Origin: Pseudomonas sp. NFACC02 | Lineage (GTDB): Bacteria > Pseudomonadota > Gammaproteobacteria > Pseudomonadales > Pseudomonadaceae | Assembly: GCF_900110765.1 (NCBI RefSeq) | Contig: NZ_FOEO01000001.1 | Span: 310,001-374,000, forward strand | DNA length: 64,000 bases | Direction of reading: 5' to 3' | In this document: in pieces, positions 54,619-63,304 of the stretch | Numbering within the stretch: position 1 is the first letter of the stretch | Layout: each line of letters opens with the position of its first letter | Notes under the pieces: model-generated | Told to the model about the DNA's origin: nothing | What the model saw: only the letters and a program-made list of their open reading frames with translations | Database searches by the model: none | Made by a program: the position numbers and the translations under genes

Positions 54619-55518
54619 ATGTTCGAACTCGCTCAACTGCGCTGTTTCACCACCGTGGCCACGGAACTCAACTTTCGCCGGGCCGCCGAACGGTTGAACA
54701 TGACCCAACCGCCCTTGAGCCGACAGATTCAATTGCTGGAGCATCACCTGGGCGTCGAACTGTTCACGCGCAGTACGCGAAGCGTGGCACTCACCGCTGC
54801 CGGCCGGGCCTTTTTCATCGAAGCGCAGACGCTGCTGGAGCATGCGCAACAGGCTGCCCTGGCCGCCAGGCGAATCGCCGAGGGCGATATCGGGTCGGTG
54901 ACCATCAGTTTCGTCGGCAGCGCGGTGTATGAATTTCTGCCGAAAGTCATCGCCGAAGCGCGGCTGAACCAGCCGCACGTGAAAATCTCCCTGACCGAAA
55001 TGAACACCTATTCCCAGCACGAAGCCTTGAGGGCCCGGCGTATCGACCTGGGTATCGTCCGCGCGCCCCTGCTGCAGGTCGGGTACGAGACTGAATGCCT
55101 GGTGCGGGAGCCCTTCGTGCTTGCCGTGCCCGGCAGCCATCCGCTGGCCAGCGCCGCTTCGGTGAGCGTTCAGGATCTGGATGCACAACCCTTTCTGATG
55201 TATTCGCACTCCGCCTACCCGCCGTTCAACGAGCTGCTCACCGGAACGCTGCGTTCCGCGCAAGTGGCGCCCGAGTACGTGCAGTGGCTGGGTTCTTCGC
55301 TGACGATTCTGGCGCTGGTCAACGCGGGGATGGGGTTGGCGCTGGTGCCTCGTTGCGCCACCAACGTGGTGTTCAAGAACGTGGTCTTCCGCGACATTGA
55401 CCTGGGCGAAGGCGTGCAAAGCGAGCTGCACCTGGTCTGGCGCTCGGACAACGACAACCCGGCATGCATGATGCTGCTGGAAGCCATCCGCGCGGCGGTG
55501 AAAGCCGACACGGCGTAA
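54619..55518 (+). CDS. LysR-family regulator of the glucarate genes
   Basis: A 299-residue LysR regulator. The N-terminal helix-turn-helix is LNFRRAAERLNMTQPPLSRQ (about 18-37) and the two-lobed ligand domain spans about 90-290. It resembles the group that senses acids such as benzoate and sugar acids. The ATG at 54619 follows CGGAATATATCA; the frame is open upstream to 54595. Divergent placement makes the MFS-gudD pair the likely target. Confidence 0.87.
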   Translation: MFELAQLRCFTTVATELNFRRAAERLNMTQPPLSRQIQLLEHHLGVELFTRSTRSVALTAAGRAFFIEAQTLLEHAQQAALAARRIAEGDIGSVTISFVGSAVYEFLPKVIAEARLNQPHVKISLTEMNTYSQHEALRARRIDLGIVRAPLLQVGYETECLVREPFVLAVPGSHPLASAASVSVQDLDAQPFLMYSHSAYPPFNELLTGTLRSAQVAPEYVQWLGSSLTILALVNAGMGLALVPRCATNVVFKNVVFRDIDLGEGVQSELHLVWRSDNDNPACMMLLEAIRAAVKADTA

Positions 55519-55546
55519 CGTGCGCAGCCAAGGTCAGACGCAACCC

Positions 55547-55680
55547 CTGTAGGAGCGCGCTTGCCCGCGACCTGCCGCGAAGCGGTAGCAAAATCAGACG
55601 ACCCGGTTATGCCTGACACTCCGCATCCATCGGTTTCGCGGCCGGTTTCCGGCAGATCGCGGGCAAGCGCGCTCCTACAG
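55547..55680. repeat. REPIN with perfect 24-bp arms
   Basis: Left arm 55547-55570 begins CTGTAGGAGCGCGCTTGCCC and the right arm 55657-55680 is its perfect inverse. The 86-bp spacer contains GACGACCCGGTTATGCCTGA, close to the spacer of the copy at 51032-51165. It separates the LysR gene from the convergent chemoreceptor gene. Confidence 0.87.
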
Positions 55681-55796
55681 TCAAAAATGGTGTGAGGAAC
55701 ATTGATGCACGCATCAAGAAAGCGCAGAGCGTTAGCCCCAGCCCGCGTTGCGCGTGTAAACGGCAGTCCAGATACCACGAACCGCCGTTCCGCTCC

Positions 55797-57416
55797 TCAG
55801 GCACTCAATCGAGAAATCACATCATTCAACCCCACCGACAACCCGTGCAGATCCTCACTGGCCGTCTGCGTGCGCAACACATTGCTCTGATTCGTCGTCG
55901 CAATCGCCGTGATCTCCGTCAGATTGCGCGAGATGTCCTCAGCCACCGACGTCTGCTCCTCCGCCGCCGTGGCAATCTGACGGTTCATGTCACGGATCGC
56001 TTCCACCGCCACCGTGATCCGCTGCAACGAAGAACCGGCCAACGCCACCTGGTCCACGCTTTCCTGACTGCGCGCCTGACCGCTTTCAATCGCCTGAGCC
56101 GCATCGATGGCGCCGGTCTGCACCGAACTGATGATCTGATTGATCTCAGCCGTCGACGCCGCCGTACGCTGCGCCAACGTGCGCACCTCATCGGCCACAA
56201 CCGCGAAACCGCGTCCGGCGTCGCCCGCGCGCGCCGCTTCGATCGCTGCGTTGAGCGCCAGCAGATTGGTCTGCTCGGCAATCCCCCGAATCACTTCCAG
56301 CACCTTGCCAATCCGCCCGCTGTCACTTTCCAGACGACGAATGACGTCGGCGGTATTGCTGATCTCGGTGCGCATCTGAGTGATCGCCGTGATGGTCGCG
56401 CTCATCACCTTGCCGCCGTCCTGTGAACTGCGGTCGGCCTCATCAGCCGCCTGCGCGGCTTGTGCCGCATGACGCGCCACCTCCTGCGCGGTCGCCGACA
56501 TCTCGGTCATCGCCGTCGCCACCTGATCGGTGCGCTCGAATTGCTCGTGCGTGCCTTGCGCCATCAAGGCGGCAATTGCCTTCAACTCGCCACCGGCGCT
56601 GTCCAGGTCAGTGGTGCTGCGCTTGAGGCGGGTGAAGGTATCCGCAAGGAAATCCCGCAGCGTATTGGCGGCGACCGCCAGCCGTCCCAGCTCATCCTGA
56701 CGGGTCACATTGACGCGGTCACTGAAACGTCCCTGACTCAACTGCGCGACGTATTCGATCAGCGTTGTGACAGGGCCGACGATGTTGCGATTGACCACCC
56801 ACAGTGTCAGCACACCCACCAGCAGCGCCGAGGCCAGCATCACCAGCGTGCCGATCAGAATGGTCTGATCCGCCGCGCTGCTGATCGACATCGACTGCGC
56901 ATCGCTCTGTTTACGCAGGCTGTCCACCAGCTCGCTCATCTGTTCGCTGGCCGCGCGGTCCACACCTTTGACGGCCTGGTCGCCGGCGACCGGATCGCCT
57001 CCCGCCGCCACGAAAGCATCACGGCCCTTGCGGTAGGCGACACCCAGTGCGCGGTGCTCATCGCGCAGTGTGTCCACCTGCCCTCGGGTTCCGGCATCCA
57101 GAACCGTCATGGCACTCAGGCGCCCCAACGTGTCCTGCACCTGGCGCTCCTGCTCCTCGAACTGAGCCCAGAATTTGTCGCGATCCGCCGGCTGTTTGCC
57201 GCGCAAGAGCACGTTCTTCCACTCTTGAACCTGAATCTTGAACTGAAGGTTGGCCTGATCGACCAACTGCGAAGCGTGCAGCGGCCCATCGACCAGGCCT
57301 CGGTAAGCATGCACGTTGCCGGAGAGGAACTGGAAACAGGCCAGTGCGACCACTAACACCAGCATCAGGCTGCCGCTGAGCAGCACCAGGATCTGCAACC
57401 TCAGGGATTTGAACAT
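55797..57416 (-). CDS. Methyl-accepting chemotaxis protein
   Basis: A 539-residue chemoreceptor. Membrane segments are at about 9-31 and 186-208, with a helical periplasmic sensing domain of about 150 residues between them. HAMP and a signalling hairpin follow, with the tip [20 protein letters not shown]. The ATG at 57416 ([15 protein letters not shown]) is preferred over the longer frame to 57494 because it places the first membrane helix at the N-terminus. The sensing domain is unlike that of the other receptor in the window, so a different ligand is expected. Confidence 0.86.
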   Translation of the reverse strand: MFKSLRLQILVLLSGSLMLVLVVALACFQFLSGNVHAYRGLVDGPLHASQLVDQANLQFKIQVQEWKNVLLRGKQPADRDKFWAQFEEQERQVQDTLGRLSAMTVLDAGTRGQVDTLRDEHRALGVAYRKGRDAFVAAGGDPVAGDQAVKGVDRAASEQMSELVDSLRKQSDAQSMSISSAADQTILIGTLVMLASALLVGVLTLWVVNRNIVGPVTTLIEYVAQLSQGRFSDRVNVTRQDELGRLAVAANTLRDFLADTFTRLKRSTTDLDSAGGELKAIAALMAQGTHEQFERTDQVATAMTEMSATAQEVARHAAQAAQAADEADRSSQDGGKVMSATITAITQMRTEISNTADVIRRLESDSGRIGKVLEVIRGIAEQTNLLALNAAIEAARAGDAGRGFAVVADEVRTLAQRTAASTAEINQIISSVQTGAIDAAQAIESGQARSQESVDQVALAGSSLQRITVAVEAIRDMNRQIATAAEEQTSVAEDISRNLTEITAIATTNQSNVLRTQTASEDLHGLSVGLNDVISRLSA

Positions 57417-57801
57417 AGGGGAAATCTCATCAGGGGGAACTGCCGTCTTCAGCGCCGGGCTCGACAGCGCGCCGAAGATTTGTCTGCTTTTCACCTCCCT
57501 GTGCCGCTGCGTTGGTCACGTTCGAAAACGTTTAAAAAACAACAGAGTTACCCAGGTTGTTCGACCCGGCTCACGCGTTCTTTAAGCCGCAAAGAAGACC
57601 GCCGACAGACGGTCCGAATCTGTTAAGCAAACGTCTGCAACAGAGGTCAGAAACCTGGTCGCCATGGGACGCCTGATTCTTTTTGACCGAAGTCGCCGGC
57701 GCGCGCGTTAACTATCTACTAAACGACGCGTCTGCCCGATCCGTTCGACCCCGAAACACTGCGCGGTTTTGCCTTGCCCGTGGCGCTGTAGGGCTGCCTC
57801 G
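57417..57801. other. 385-bp intergenic region
   Basis: This gap holds the promoter of the second chemoreceptor gene and the 3' flank of the IclR gene. I see no convincing gene, repeat or known regulatory box in it. Confidence 0.45.
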
Positions 57802-58641
57802 TCAGGTTTGTTGTCCGAACACTTGGGAGGGCCGGCGCAGCACCGGGTCGAACGGGTTGATGTTCTGGCTGATGGACGCCGCCTCGCGTTTGAGCATGTC
57901 GACCACGGTCGGCATGCGTTCGGCATTCAGACGATCGCTGATGGTTGCCACGCTCAAGGCAGCGACGGCGCGGCCTTCCCGGTCGAGGATCGGCACGGCG
58001 AGTCCGGCCATGCCTTCGAGCACGCCGGTGTTGCGTGAGGCATAGCCCAGGCGGCGTACGTTGTCGATTTCCGAACGCAGCATCACTTCGTCATACAGGT
58101 GAAAATCCCGCAGGCGCGGCAGGTTGTAGCGGATCACGGTGTCGCGTTCTTCTTCAGGCAGGAACGCCAGGATCGCCAGGCTGCCCTGCCCGACGCCCAA
58201 GGCCACGCGGCCGCCAATGTCGCCGGTGAAGGTGCGGATCGGGTACGGCCCTTCGCTGCGGTCCAGGCAGACGGCATCGAAGCCGCTGCGCGCCAGCAGG
58301 AACAGCGAGTCGCCCAAAGAGGCCGACAAGCGCAGCAGGCTGGGTCGCACCACGTCGCGCAGGTTGCCGGTCTGTCCCGCTCTCGCGGCCAGGGCGAAAA
58401 ACTCCAGACTCAGGCGATACCGTTTGCTGCGCGCATCCTGCTCGACCATCCCTTCGTCCATCAGGCTGCGCAGCAATCGATGGGTCGTGGGTTGCGACAG
58501 CCCGACCTGTTGTGCGAGTTGCGTCACCCGTTCACCGCCTTCGGGGCATTCACCCAGACAGCGCAGGACCGCGAACAGGCGCGAAACCGCGCCGACGCCC
58601 GCGTCCTTTGATTCATTTTTATTCCGTTCAGTGGAATTCAT
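57802..58641 (-). CDS. IclR-family regulator
   Basis: A 279-residue IclR regulator: winged helix at about 18-80 (LAQQVGLSQPTTHRLLRSLMDEG) and a C-terminal effector domain with GRAVAALSVATISDR. The ATG at 58641 follows GAAGGA by ten bases; an upstream ATG at 58659 is less well placed. It is divergent from the ABC transporter and oxidase genes, so it probably represses or activates them according to their substrate. Confidence 0.85.
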   Translation of the reverse strand: MNSTERNKNESKDAGVGAVSRLFAVLRCLGECPEGGERVTQLAQQVGLSQPTTHRLLRSLMDEGMVEQDARSKRYRLSLEFFALAARAGQTGNLRDVVRPSLLRLSASLGDSLFLLARSGFDAVCLDRSEGPYPIRTFTGDIGGRVALGVGQGSLAILAFLPEEERDTVIRYNLPRLRDFHLYDEVMLRSEIDNVRRLGYASRNTGVLEGMAGLAVPILDREGRAVAALSVATISDRLNAERMPTVVDMLKREAASISQNINPFDPVLRRPSQVFGQQT

Positions 58642-58654
58642 TAGCGGTGATTCC

Positions 58655-58676
58655 TTCATTCAATCCACTCAATGAA
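58655..58676. promoter_or_regulatory. TTCATT-N10-AATGAA inverted repeat, candidate IclR site
   Basis: Perfect 6-base arms in the divergent region just upstream of the IclR gene, with ACTCACTCAGTGA close by at 58693-58705. IclR-type regulators often bind such sites near their own promoter. Confidence 0.4.
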
Positions 58677-58898
58677 TAAAGTTGAAAAAATCACTCACTC
58701 AGTGAAATTCGGCGTTGAGCCATCCTATTCCCGGGCATAGGATCAGTCCACAGGGCGATTTGAATAACAGCGGCAGCCGACCCAGATCGAGCGCCAGCGT
58801 CCGCAGGCTTGCCAGCATTCCGGTGCGCCTTCTCTCTTCGCATCTGCCCATAAAAAACGCATGCCACAGGTGTGCACGAAAACGAGGTGGAAGCAGCC

Positions 58899-59927
58899 AT
58901 GGCTTTTCTTCAGCTCCAGGCACTCTGTAAACGTTACGGCCCCGTCGATGCGGTGGTTGCCACTGATCTCTCGGTGGAAAAAGGCGAGTTCGTTTCCCTG
59001 CTCGGCCCGTCAGGCTGCGGCAAGACCACCACACTGCAAATGATCGCCGGCTTCGTGGACGTCAGCGCCGGACGCATCCTGCTCGACGGGCGCGACATCA
59101 CCCATGCAAAGCCGGCGAGCCGGGGCCTGGGCGTGGTCTTCCAGTCGTACGCGCTGTTCCCGCACATGACCGTGCGCGACAACGTCGCCTTCGGCCTGAA
59201 AATGCGCAAGGTGGCTGCGGCCGATGTGCAGCGCCGCGTGTCGCGGGTGCTGGAACTGGTGCGCCTGGACCAGCACGCCGAACGCTATCCCCGTGAACTG
59301 TCCGGCGGTCAGCGTCAGCGTGTGGCGCTGGCGCGCGCACTGGTGATCGAACCACCGGTCCTGTTACTCGACGAGCCGTTGTCCAACCTCGACGCCAATC
59401 TGCGCGAAGAGATGCAATTCGAGATTCGGCGCATTCAGCGCGAAGTTGGCATCACCACCCTGATGGTGACCCACGATCAGGCCGAAGCCCTGTCGATCAG
59501 CGATCGCGTGGTGGTGATGCAGGCCGGTCGCATTACACAGATCGACGAGCCCTACAAACTGTACGAGCACCCCCGCACGCGTTTCATTTCCGGTTTTGTC
59601 GGCAAGGCCAATCTGCTGCAAGGCGACCGGGATCACGGCGGTACGGCACACGTGCGCCAGCAACAGGGCGACGGCGAACTGATCCTCAGTCTGCGCCCGG
59701 AAAAAATCGATCTGGTGGAGGCCGGCGAAGGTCGCCTTCAGGGCCGGATTGTCACCCGCTATTTCCTGGGCAGTCAGTGGTTGTACCGCGTCGAGACGTC
59801 CATCGGTGAGCTGACCGTCGTGCGTCGCAACAATGGCGACGCGCCGTTCAACGAAGGCACTGCCGTCGGCCTCGACTGGTCCACTGAATTGCTGCGCGTG
59901 CTGACTGCCGACGAGGTGTCGGCATGA
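58899..59927 (+). CDS. PotA-like ABC transporter ATPase
   Basis: A 342-residue ATPase of the polyamine/opine/iron importer class. Walker A is LGPSGCGKTTT near 38-48, the signature LSGGQRQRVALARAL near 137, Walker B LLLDEPLSNLDA near 160, and a C-terminal TOBE domain starts near 250. The ATG at 58899 follows GAGGTGG by eight bases. It overlaps the first permease gene by four bases. No binding-protein gene precedes it, so the receptor must lie elsewhere. Confidence 0.88.
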   Translation: MAFLQLQALCKRYGPVDAVVATDLSVEKGEFVSLLGPSGCGKTTTLQMIAGFVDVSAGRILLDGRDITHAKPASRGLGVVFQSYALFPHMTVRDNVAFGLKMRKVAAADVQRRVSRVLELVRLDQHAERYPRELSGGQRQRVALARALVIEPPVLLLDEPLSNLDANLREEMQFEIRRIQREVGITTLMVTHDQAEALSISDRVVVMQAGRITQIDEPYKLYEHPRTRFISGFVGKANLLQGDRDHGGTAHVRQQQGDGELILSLRPEKIDLVEAGEGRLQGRIVTRYFLGSQWLYRVETSIGELTVVRRNNGDAPFNEGTAVGLDWSTELLRVLTADEVSA

Positions 59928-60796
59928 GTGGCGCAAGCGTGCTGCGCGACACCGGTCGCGGCTACCTGTTGTCGGCGCCTGCGCTGGCACTGTTCGTGGG
60001 TCTGTTGGTGTTGCCGTTGCTGCTGACCCTGGTGCTGTCGTTCAACGTGTTCGATTACCAGGTCGGGGTCAAAGGTGATGCCTGGACCTTTGCGCAGTAC
60101 CTGAGCCTGATCACCGATTCGTACTTTTACGAGATATTCTTCCGCACCTTCTGGATCAGCGCGCTGGTGACCCTGCTGTGCGTGGTGATCGGTGTTCCCG
60201 AGGCGTACATCCTCAGTCGCATGGGCACGCCGTGGCGCTCGATCTTTCTGATTCTGATCCTCACCCCGCTGCTCATTTCGGTGGTGGTCCGCGCCTTTGG
60301 CTGGAGCTTGTTGCTGGGCGCCGACGGGTTGATCAACCAGGCCATCCAGGCGCTGGGCGGCCGTCCGGTCAAACTGCTCTACACCCCGTTCGCCGTGATC
60401 CTTGCGCTGGTCCACGTGATGCTGCCGTTCATGATCATCCCGGTCTGGACTTCACTGCAGAAGCTCGACGCCTCGGCCGAACAGGCTGCGTTGTCGCTGG
60501 GCGCGACGCAAGCCAAGGTGATGCGCCTGGTGGTGTTGCCGCAGGTCATGCCCGGCGTGTTGTCCGGCACCTTGATCGTGTTCGGTCTGTCCGCCAGCTC
60601 CTTTGCGATTCCCGGGTTGCTCGGCGGACGCCGTCTGAAGATGGTCGCGACCGTCGTCTACGACCAGTACCTCTCGGAACTCAACTGGCCCATGGGCGCC
60701 GCCATCGCGGTTGCGCTGCTGTTGATCAACCTGCTGGTCATGCTGTCGTGGAACCGGCTGGTCGAAGGTCGCTATAAAAAATCCCTGGGGGAATGA
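59924..60796 (+). CDS. PotB-like ABC permease
   Basis: A 290-residue permease with about six membrane segments; ASAEQAALSLGATQAKVMRLV near 185-205 is the ATPase-contact loop. It is the PotB-type first permease of a spermidine/putrescine/opine importer. It overlaps the ATPase gene (ATGA) and is followed after three bases by the second permease. Confidence 0.87.
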   Translation: MSGASVLRDTGRGYLLSAPALALFVGLLVLPLLLTLVLSFNVFDYQVGVKGDAWTFAQYLSLITDSYFYEIFFRTFWISALVTLLCVVIGVPEAYILSRMGTPWRSIFLILILTPLLISVVVRAFGWSLLLGADGLINQAIQALGGRPVKLLYTPFAVILALVHVMLPFMIIPVWTSLQKLDASAEQAALSLGATQAKVMRLVVLPQVMPGVLSGTLIVFGLSASSFAIPGLLGGRRLKMVATVVYDQYLSELNWPMGAAIAVALLLINLLVMLSWNRLVEGRYKKSLGE

Positions 60797-60799
60797 TCG

Positions 60800-61594
60800 A
60801 TGTCCAAGAACGGTCCTCTGGCCCTGTCCTTTCACGCCCTGGTCGTGGTGTTCATGCTGGCGCCGCTGGTGATGGTGTGTCTGGTGGCATTCACCCCGGA
60901 AAACACCCTGAGCCTGCCGTGGCACGGTTTCTCCCTGCGCTGGTTCGCTGCGGTGTTCGAGCGCGCCGACTTCATTCAGTCCTTCTACAACAGCCTGATG
61001 CTTGCGGTCGTGGCTGCGACCCTCGCGACGCTGATCGCCGTGCCCGCCGCCCTGGCGATCACCCGCTATCAGTTCCCGGGACGCAACTTCCTCAATGGCC
61101 TGTTTCTGTCGCCGATCATCATCCCGCACCTGGTGCTCGGTGTGGCGATGCTGCGTCTGTTCGCCCTGATGGGTGTCAATGGCAGTTTCGTCTGGCTGAT
61201 GTTCGCCCATGTCGTGGTGATCACGCCTTACGTGTTGCGCCTGGTGATCGCTGCGGCCATCGGCGTTGATCGCAGCGCCGAACAGGCCGCCGAATCCCTG
61301 GGCGCCGGTCGCTTCACGCTGTTCCGCCAGATCACCTTGCCGATGATCCTGCCCGGCGTTGCCGGTGGCTGGCTGCTGGCGTTCATCAACAGTTTCGACG
61401 AAGTGACGCTGTCGATCTTCGTCACTTCACCGTCGACCCAGACCTTGCCGGTGCGCATGTACGTCTACGCCACCGAATCCATCGACCCAATGATGGCGGC
61501 CGTGTCGGCGCTGGTGATCGCACTGACGGCCGCCACCATGATCATCCTCGACCGGGTTTACGGGCTGGACCGCGTGCTTGTGGGTCGTCACTGA
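60800..61594 (+). CDS. PotC-like ABC permease
   Basis: A 264-residue second permease with six membrane segments and the contact loop RSAEQAAESLGAGRFTLFRQ near 155-175. Together with the ATPase and first permease it forms the inner-membrane part of an importer. The iron-sulfur protein gene starts 61 bases later, so import and oxidation are probably one operon. Confidence 0.87.
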   Translation: MSKNGPLALSFHALVVVFMLAPLVMVCLVAFTPENTLSLPWHGFSLRWFAAVFERADFIQSFYNSLMLAVVAATLATLIAVPAALAITRYQFPGRNFLNGLFLSPIIIPHLVLGVAMLRLFALMGVNGSFVWLMFAHVVVITPYVLRLVIAAAIGVDRSAEQAAESLGAGRFTLFRQITLPMILPGVAGGWLLAFINSFDEVTLSIFVTSPSTQTLPVRMYVYATESIDPMMAAVSALVIALTAATMIILDRVYGLDRVLVGRH

Positions 61595-61655
61595 TGTGCA
61601 CGACACGAATGGATCAAAACCGCCCCTTCTGCTTTTACCGGATAGAGAACGCACC

Positions 61656-61946
61656 ATGGCTTTGCTGAAACGTCTGGCAGAACAGGACCGCGACGTCCTG
61701 CCATTTACCCTCGATGGCCAACCCGCCACCGGTTTGCAAGGCGACACCCTGCTGACCGCTGTGCTGACCAGAGCCGATGCGTTGCGCGGCAGCGACTTCA
61801 GCGCCGAGCCCCGTGCGGGGTTCTGCCTGATGGGCGCCTGCCAGGATTGTTGGGTGAGACTCGAGGACGGTCGCCGGGTGCGCGCCTGCACCACCCTGCT
61901 GGAGGCCGGACACTGCGTCAGCCGCGAACCGGGGCGGACCCTATGA
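61656..61946 (+). CDS. [2Fe-2S] subunit of an opine-oxidase/HcnA-like enzyme
   Basis: A 96-residue small subunit with four Cys arranged as C-x4-C-x2-C (GFCLMGACQDCWV near 57-69) and a later Cys in RACTT. This matches the [2Fe-2S] protein of three-part flavoenzymes such as HcnABC, opine oxidases and D-hydroxyproline dehydrogenase. The ATG at 61656 is chosen because the MALLKRLAEQ start suits the family. It overlaps the next gene by four bases. Confidence 0.83.
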   Translation: MALLKRLAEQDRDVLPFTLDGQPATGLQGDTLLTAVLTRADALRGSDFSAEPRAGFCLMGACQDCWVRLEDGRRVRACTTLLEAGHCVSREPGRTL

Positions 61947-63304
61947 ACCCTTCGGGCCTTGTCATCATCGGTGCGGGGCCGGCCGGCATCCGCGCAGCCC
62001 AGACCTTGGCGGCCTACGGCCTGCGACCTAGCCTGATCGACGAGAGCCTGCGTGGTGGCGGGCAGATCTATCGCCGCCAGCCCGAAAACTTCAAGCGTCC
62101 GGCCAAGGCGCTTTATGGCTTTGAGGCCGCGAAAGCGCAGGCGGTGCACGCGACACTGGACCGGCTTGCGGCCGACATCGATTACCGCCCGCAAACCCTG
62201 GTCTGGAACGCCGAAGCGCAGACGCTGGACACACTGCACAACGGCGTCGCGGCCCAACTGCCCTACGCGCATCTGATCGTGGCGACCGGCGCGACCGACC
62301 GTATCCTGCCGGTACCGGGCTGGACGCTGCCCGGCGTCTACAGCCTGGGTGCCGCGCAAATCGCCTTGAAATTCCAGGGCTGCGCTATCGGCGAACGCGT
62401 GGTGTTCGCCGGCAGCGGGCCTTTGCTGTATCTGGTGGCTTACCAGTACGCCAAGGCGGGCGCGAAGGTGGCGGCGGTGCTCGACAGCTCGCCGCTGTCC
62501 GCGCAAACCCGCGCCCTGCCCGCGTTGCTCGGTCAACCGGCGACCCTCGCCAAAGGCCTGTATTACCGGGGTTGGCTCACTGCCCATGGCGTGCCGGTGC
62601 ATCAAGGGGTTCAACTGGACAGCATACAAGGCGAGCAGCGGGTGCAGAGTGTGCGCTGGCGTCAGGGCGAGCATGAAAAGACGCTCGATTGCGATGCCGT
62701 GGCCTTTGCTCACGCATTGCGCAGCGAAACTCAACTCGCCGATCTGCTGGGCTGTGCCTTCAGCTGGAGTGAGCTCAACCGCGCCTGGTTGCCGACCCGG
62801 GATACGTGTGGCCGCAGCAGCGTTGAAGGCGTGTATCTGGCGGGCGACGGCGCGGGCATCATGGGTGCCGACGCCGCCGAGATGGCGGGCGAGCTCGCCG
62901 CCTTGACCCTTCTTGGCGACACCGGTCATCAGGTCGATGCAGCGCGCAGCATGGCGCTGCGGCACAAGCTCGACGCCATCCAGCGCTTCCGTCACGGGCT
63001 GGAAACGGCGTTCCCTTTCCCCGAGGACTGGGCCGCCAACGCCCCTGACAGCCTGACCGTGTGCCGCTGTGAAGAGGTCAGCGCAGGCGAGATCCGACAA
63101 ACCGTCGAACAAGGCCATTGGGAGATCAACCGTGTAAAAGCCATGTGTCGCGTCGGCATGGGCCGCTGTCAGGGACGGATGTGCGCCATGGCGGCCACAG
63201 AGATCGTCGCTCACGCCTCAGGCCGGGACGTTGCCAGTGTGGGTCGACTGCGCGGCCAGGCGCCGATCAAGCCGATTCCGTTCGGCGTGGAGGTGGAGCA
63301 ATGA
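61943..63304 (+). CDS. FAD/NAD-binding alpha subunit (OoxA/HcnB-like)
   Basis: A 453-residue flavoprotein. The first dinucleotide motif is LVIIGAGPAGIRAAQTLAA (about 6-24), with a second nucleotide fold near VVFAGSGPLLYLVAY (about 155-169). The C-terminal SLTVCRCEEVSAGEIRQTV and CRVGMGRCQGRMC segments hold four Cys of a BFD-like [2Fe-2S] site. The ATG at 61943 gives the right start and overlaps the small subunit. It is the electron-transfer subunit of the complex. Confidence 0.86.
   Translation: MNPSGLVIIGAGPAGIRAAQTLAAYGLRPSLIDESLRGGGQIYRRQPENFKRPAKALYGFEAAKAQAVHATLDRLAADIDYRPQTLVWNAEAQTLDTLHNGVAAQLPYAHLIVATGATDRILPVPGWTLPGVYSLGAAQIALKFQGCAIGERVVFAGSGPLLYLVAYQYAKAGAKVAAVLDSSPLSAQTRALPALLGQPATLAKGLYYRGWLTAHGVPVHQGVQLDSIQGEQRVQSVRWRQGEHEKTLDCDAVAFAHALRSETQLADLLGCAFSWSELNRAWLPTRDTCGRSSVEGVYLAGDGAGIMGADAAEMAGELAALTLLGDTGHQVDAARSMALRHKLDAIQRFRHGLETAFPFPEDWAANAPDSLTVCRCEEVSAGEIRQTVEQGHWEINRVKAMCRVGMGRCQGRMCAMAATEIVAHASGRDVASVGRLRGQAPIKPIPFGVEVEQ

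Noticed and set aside
61427..63214. 595-codon minus-strand open frame opposite the oxidase genes
   Set aside because: Shadow of the iron-sulfur and FAD subunit genes; low-complexity His/Arg/Gln-rich translation without domains.
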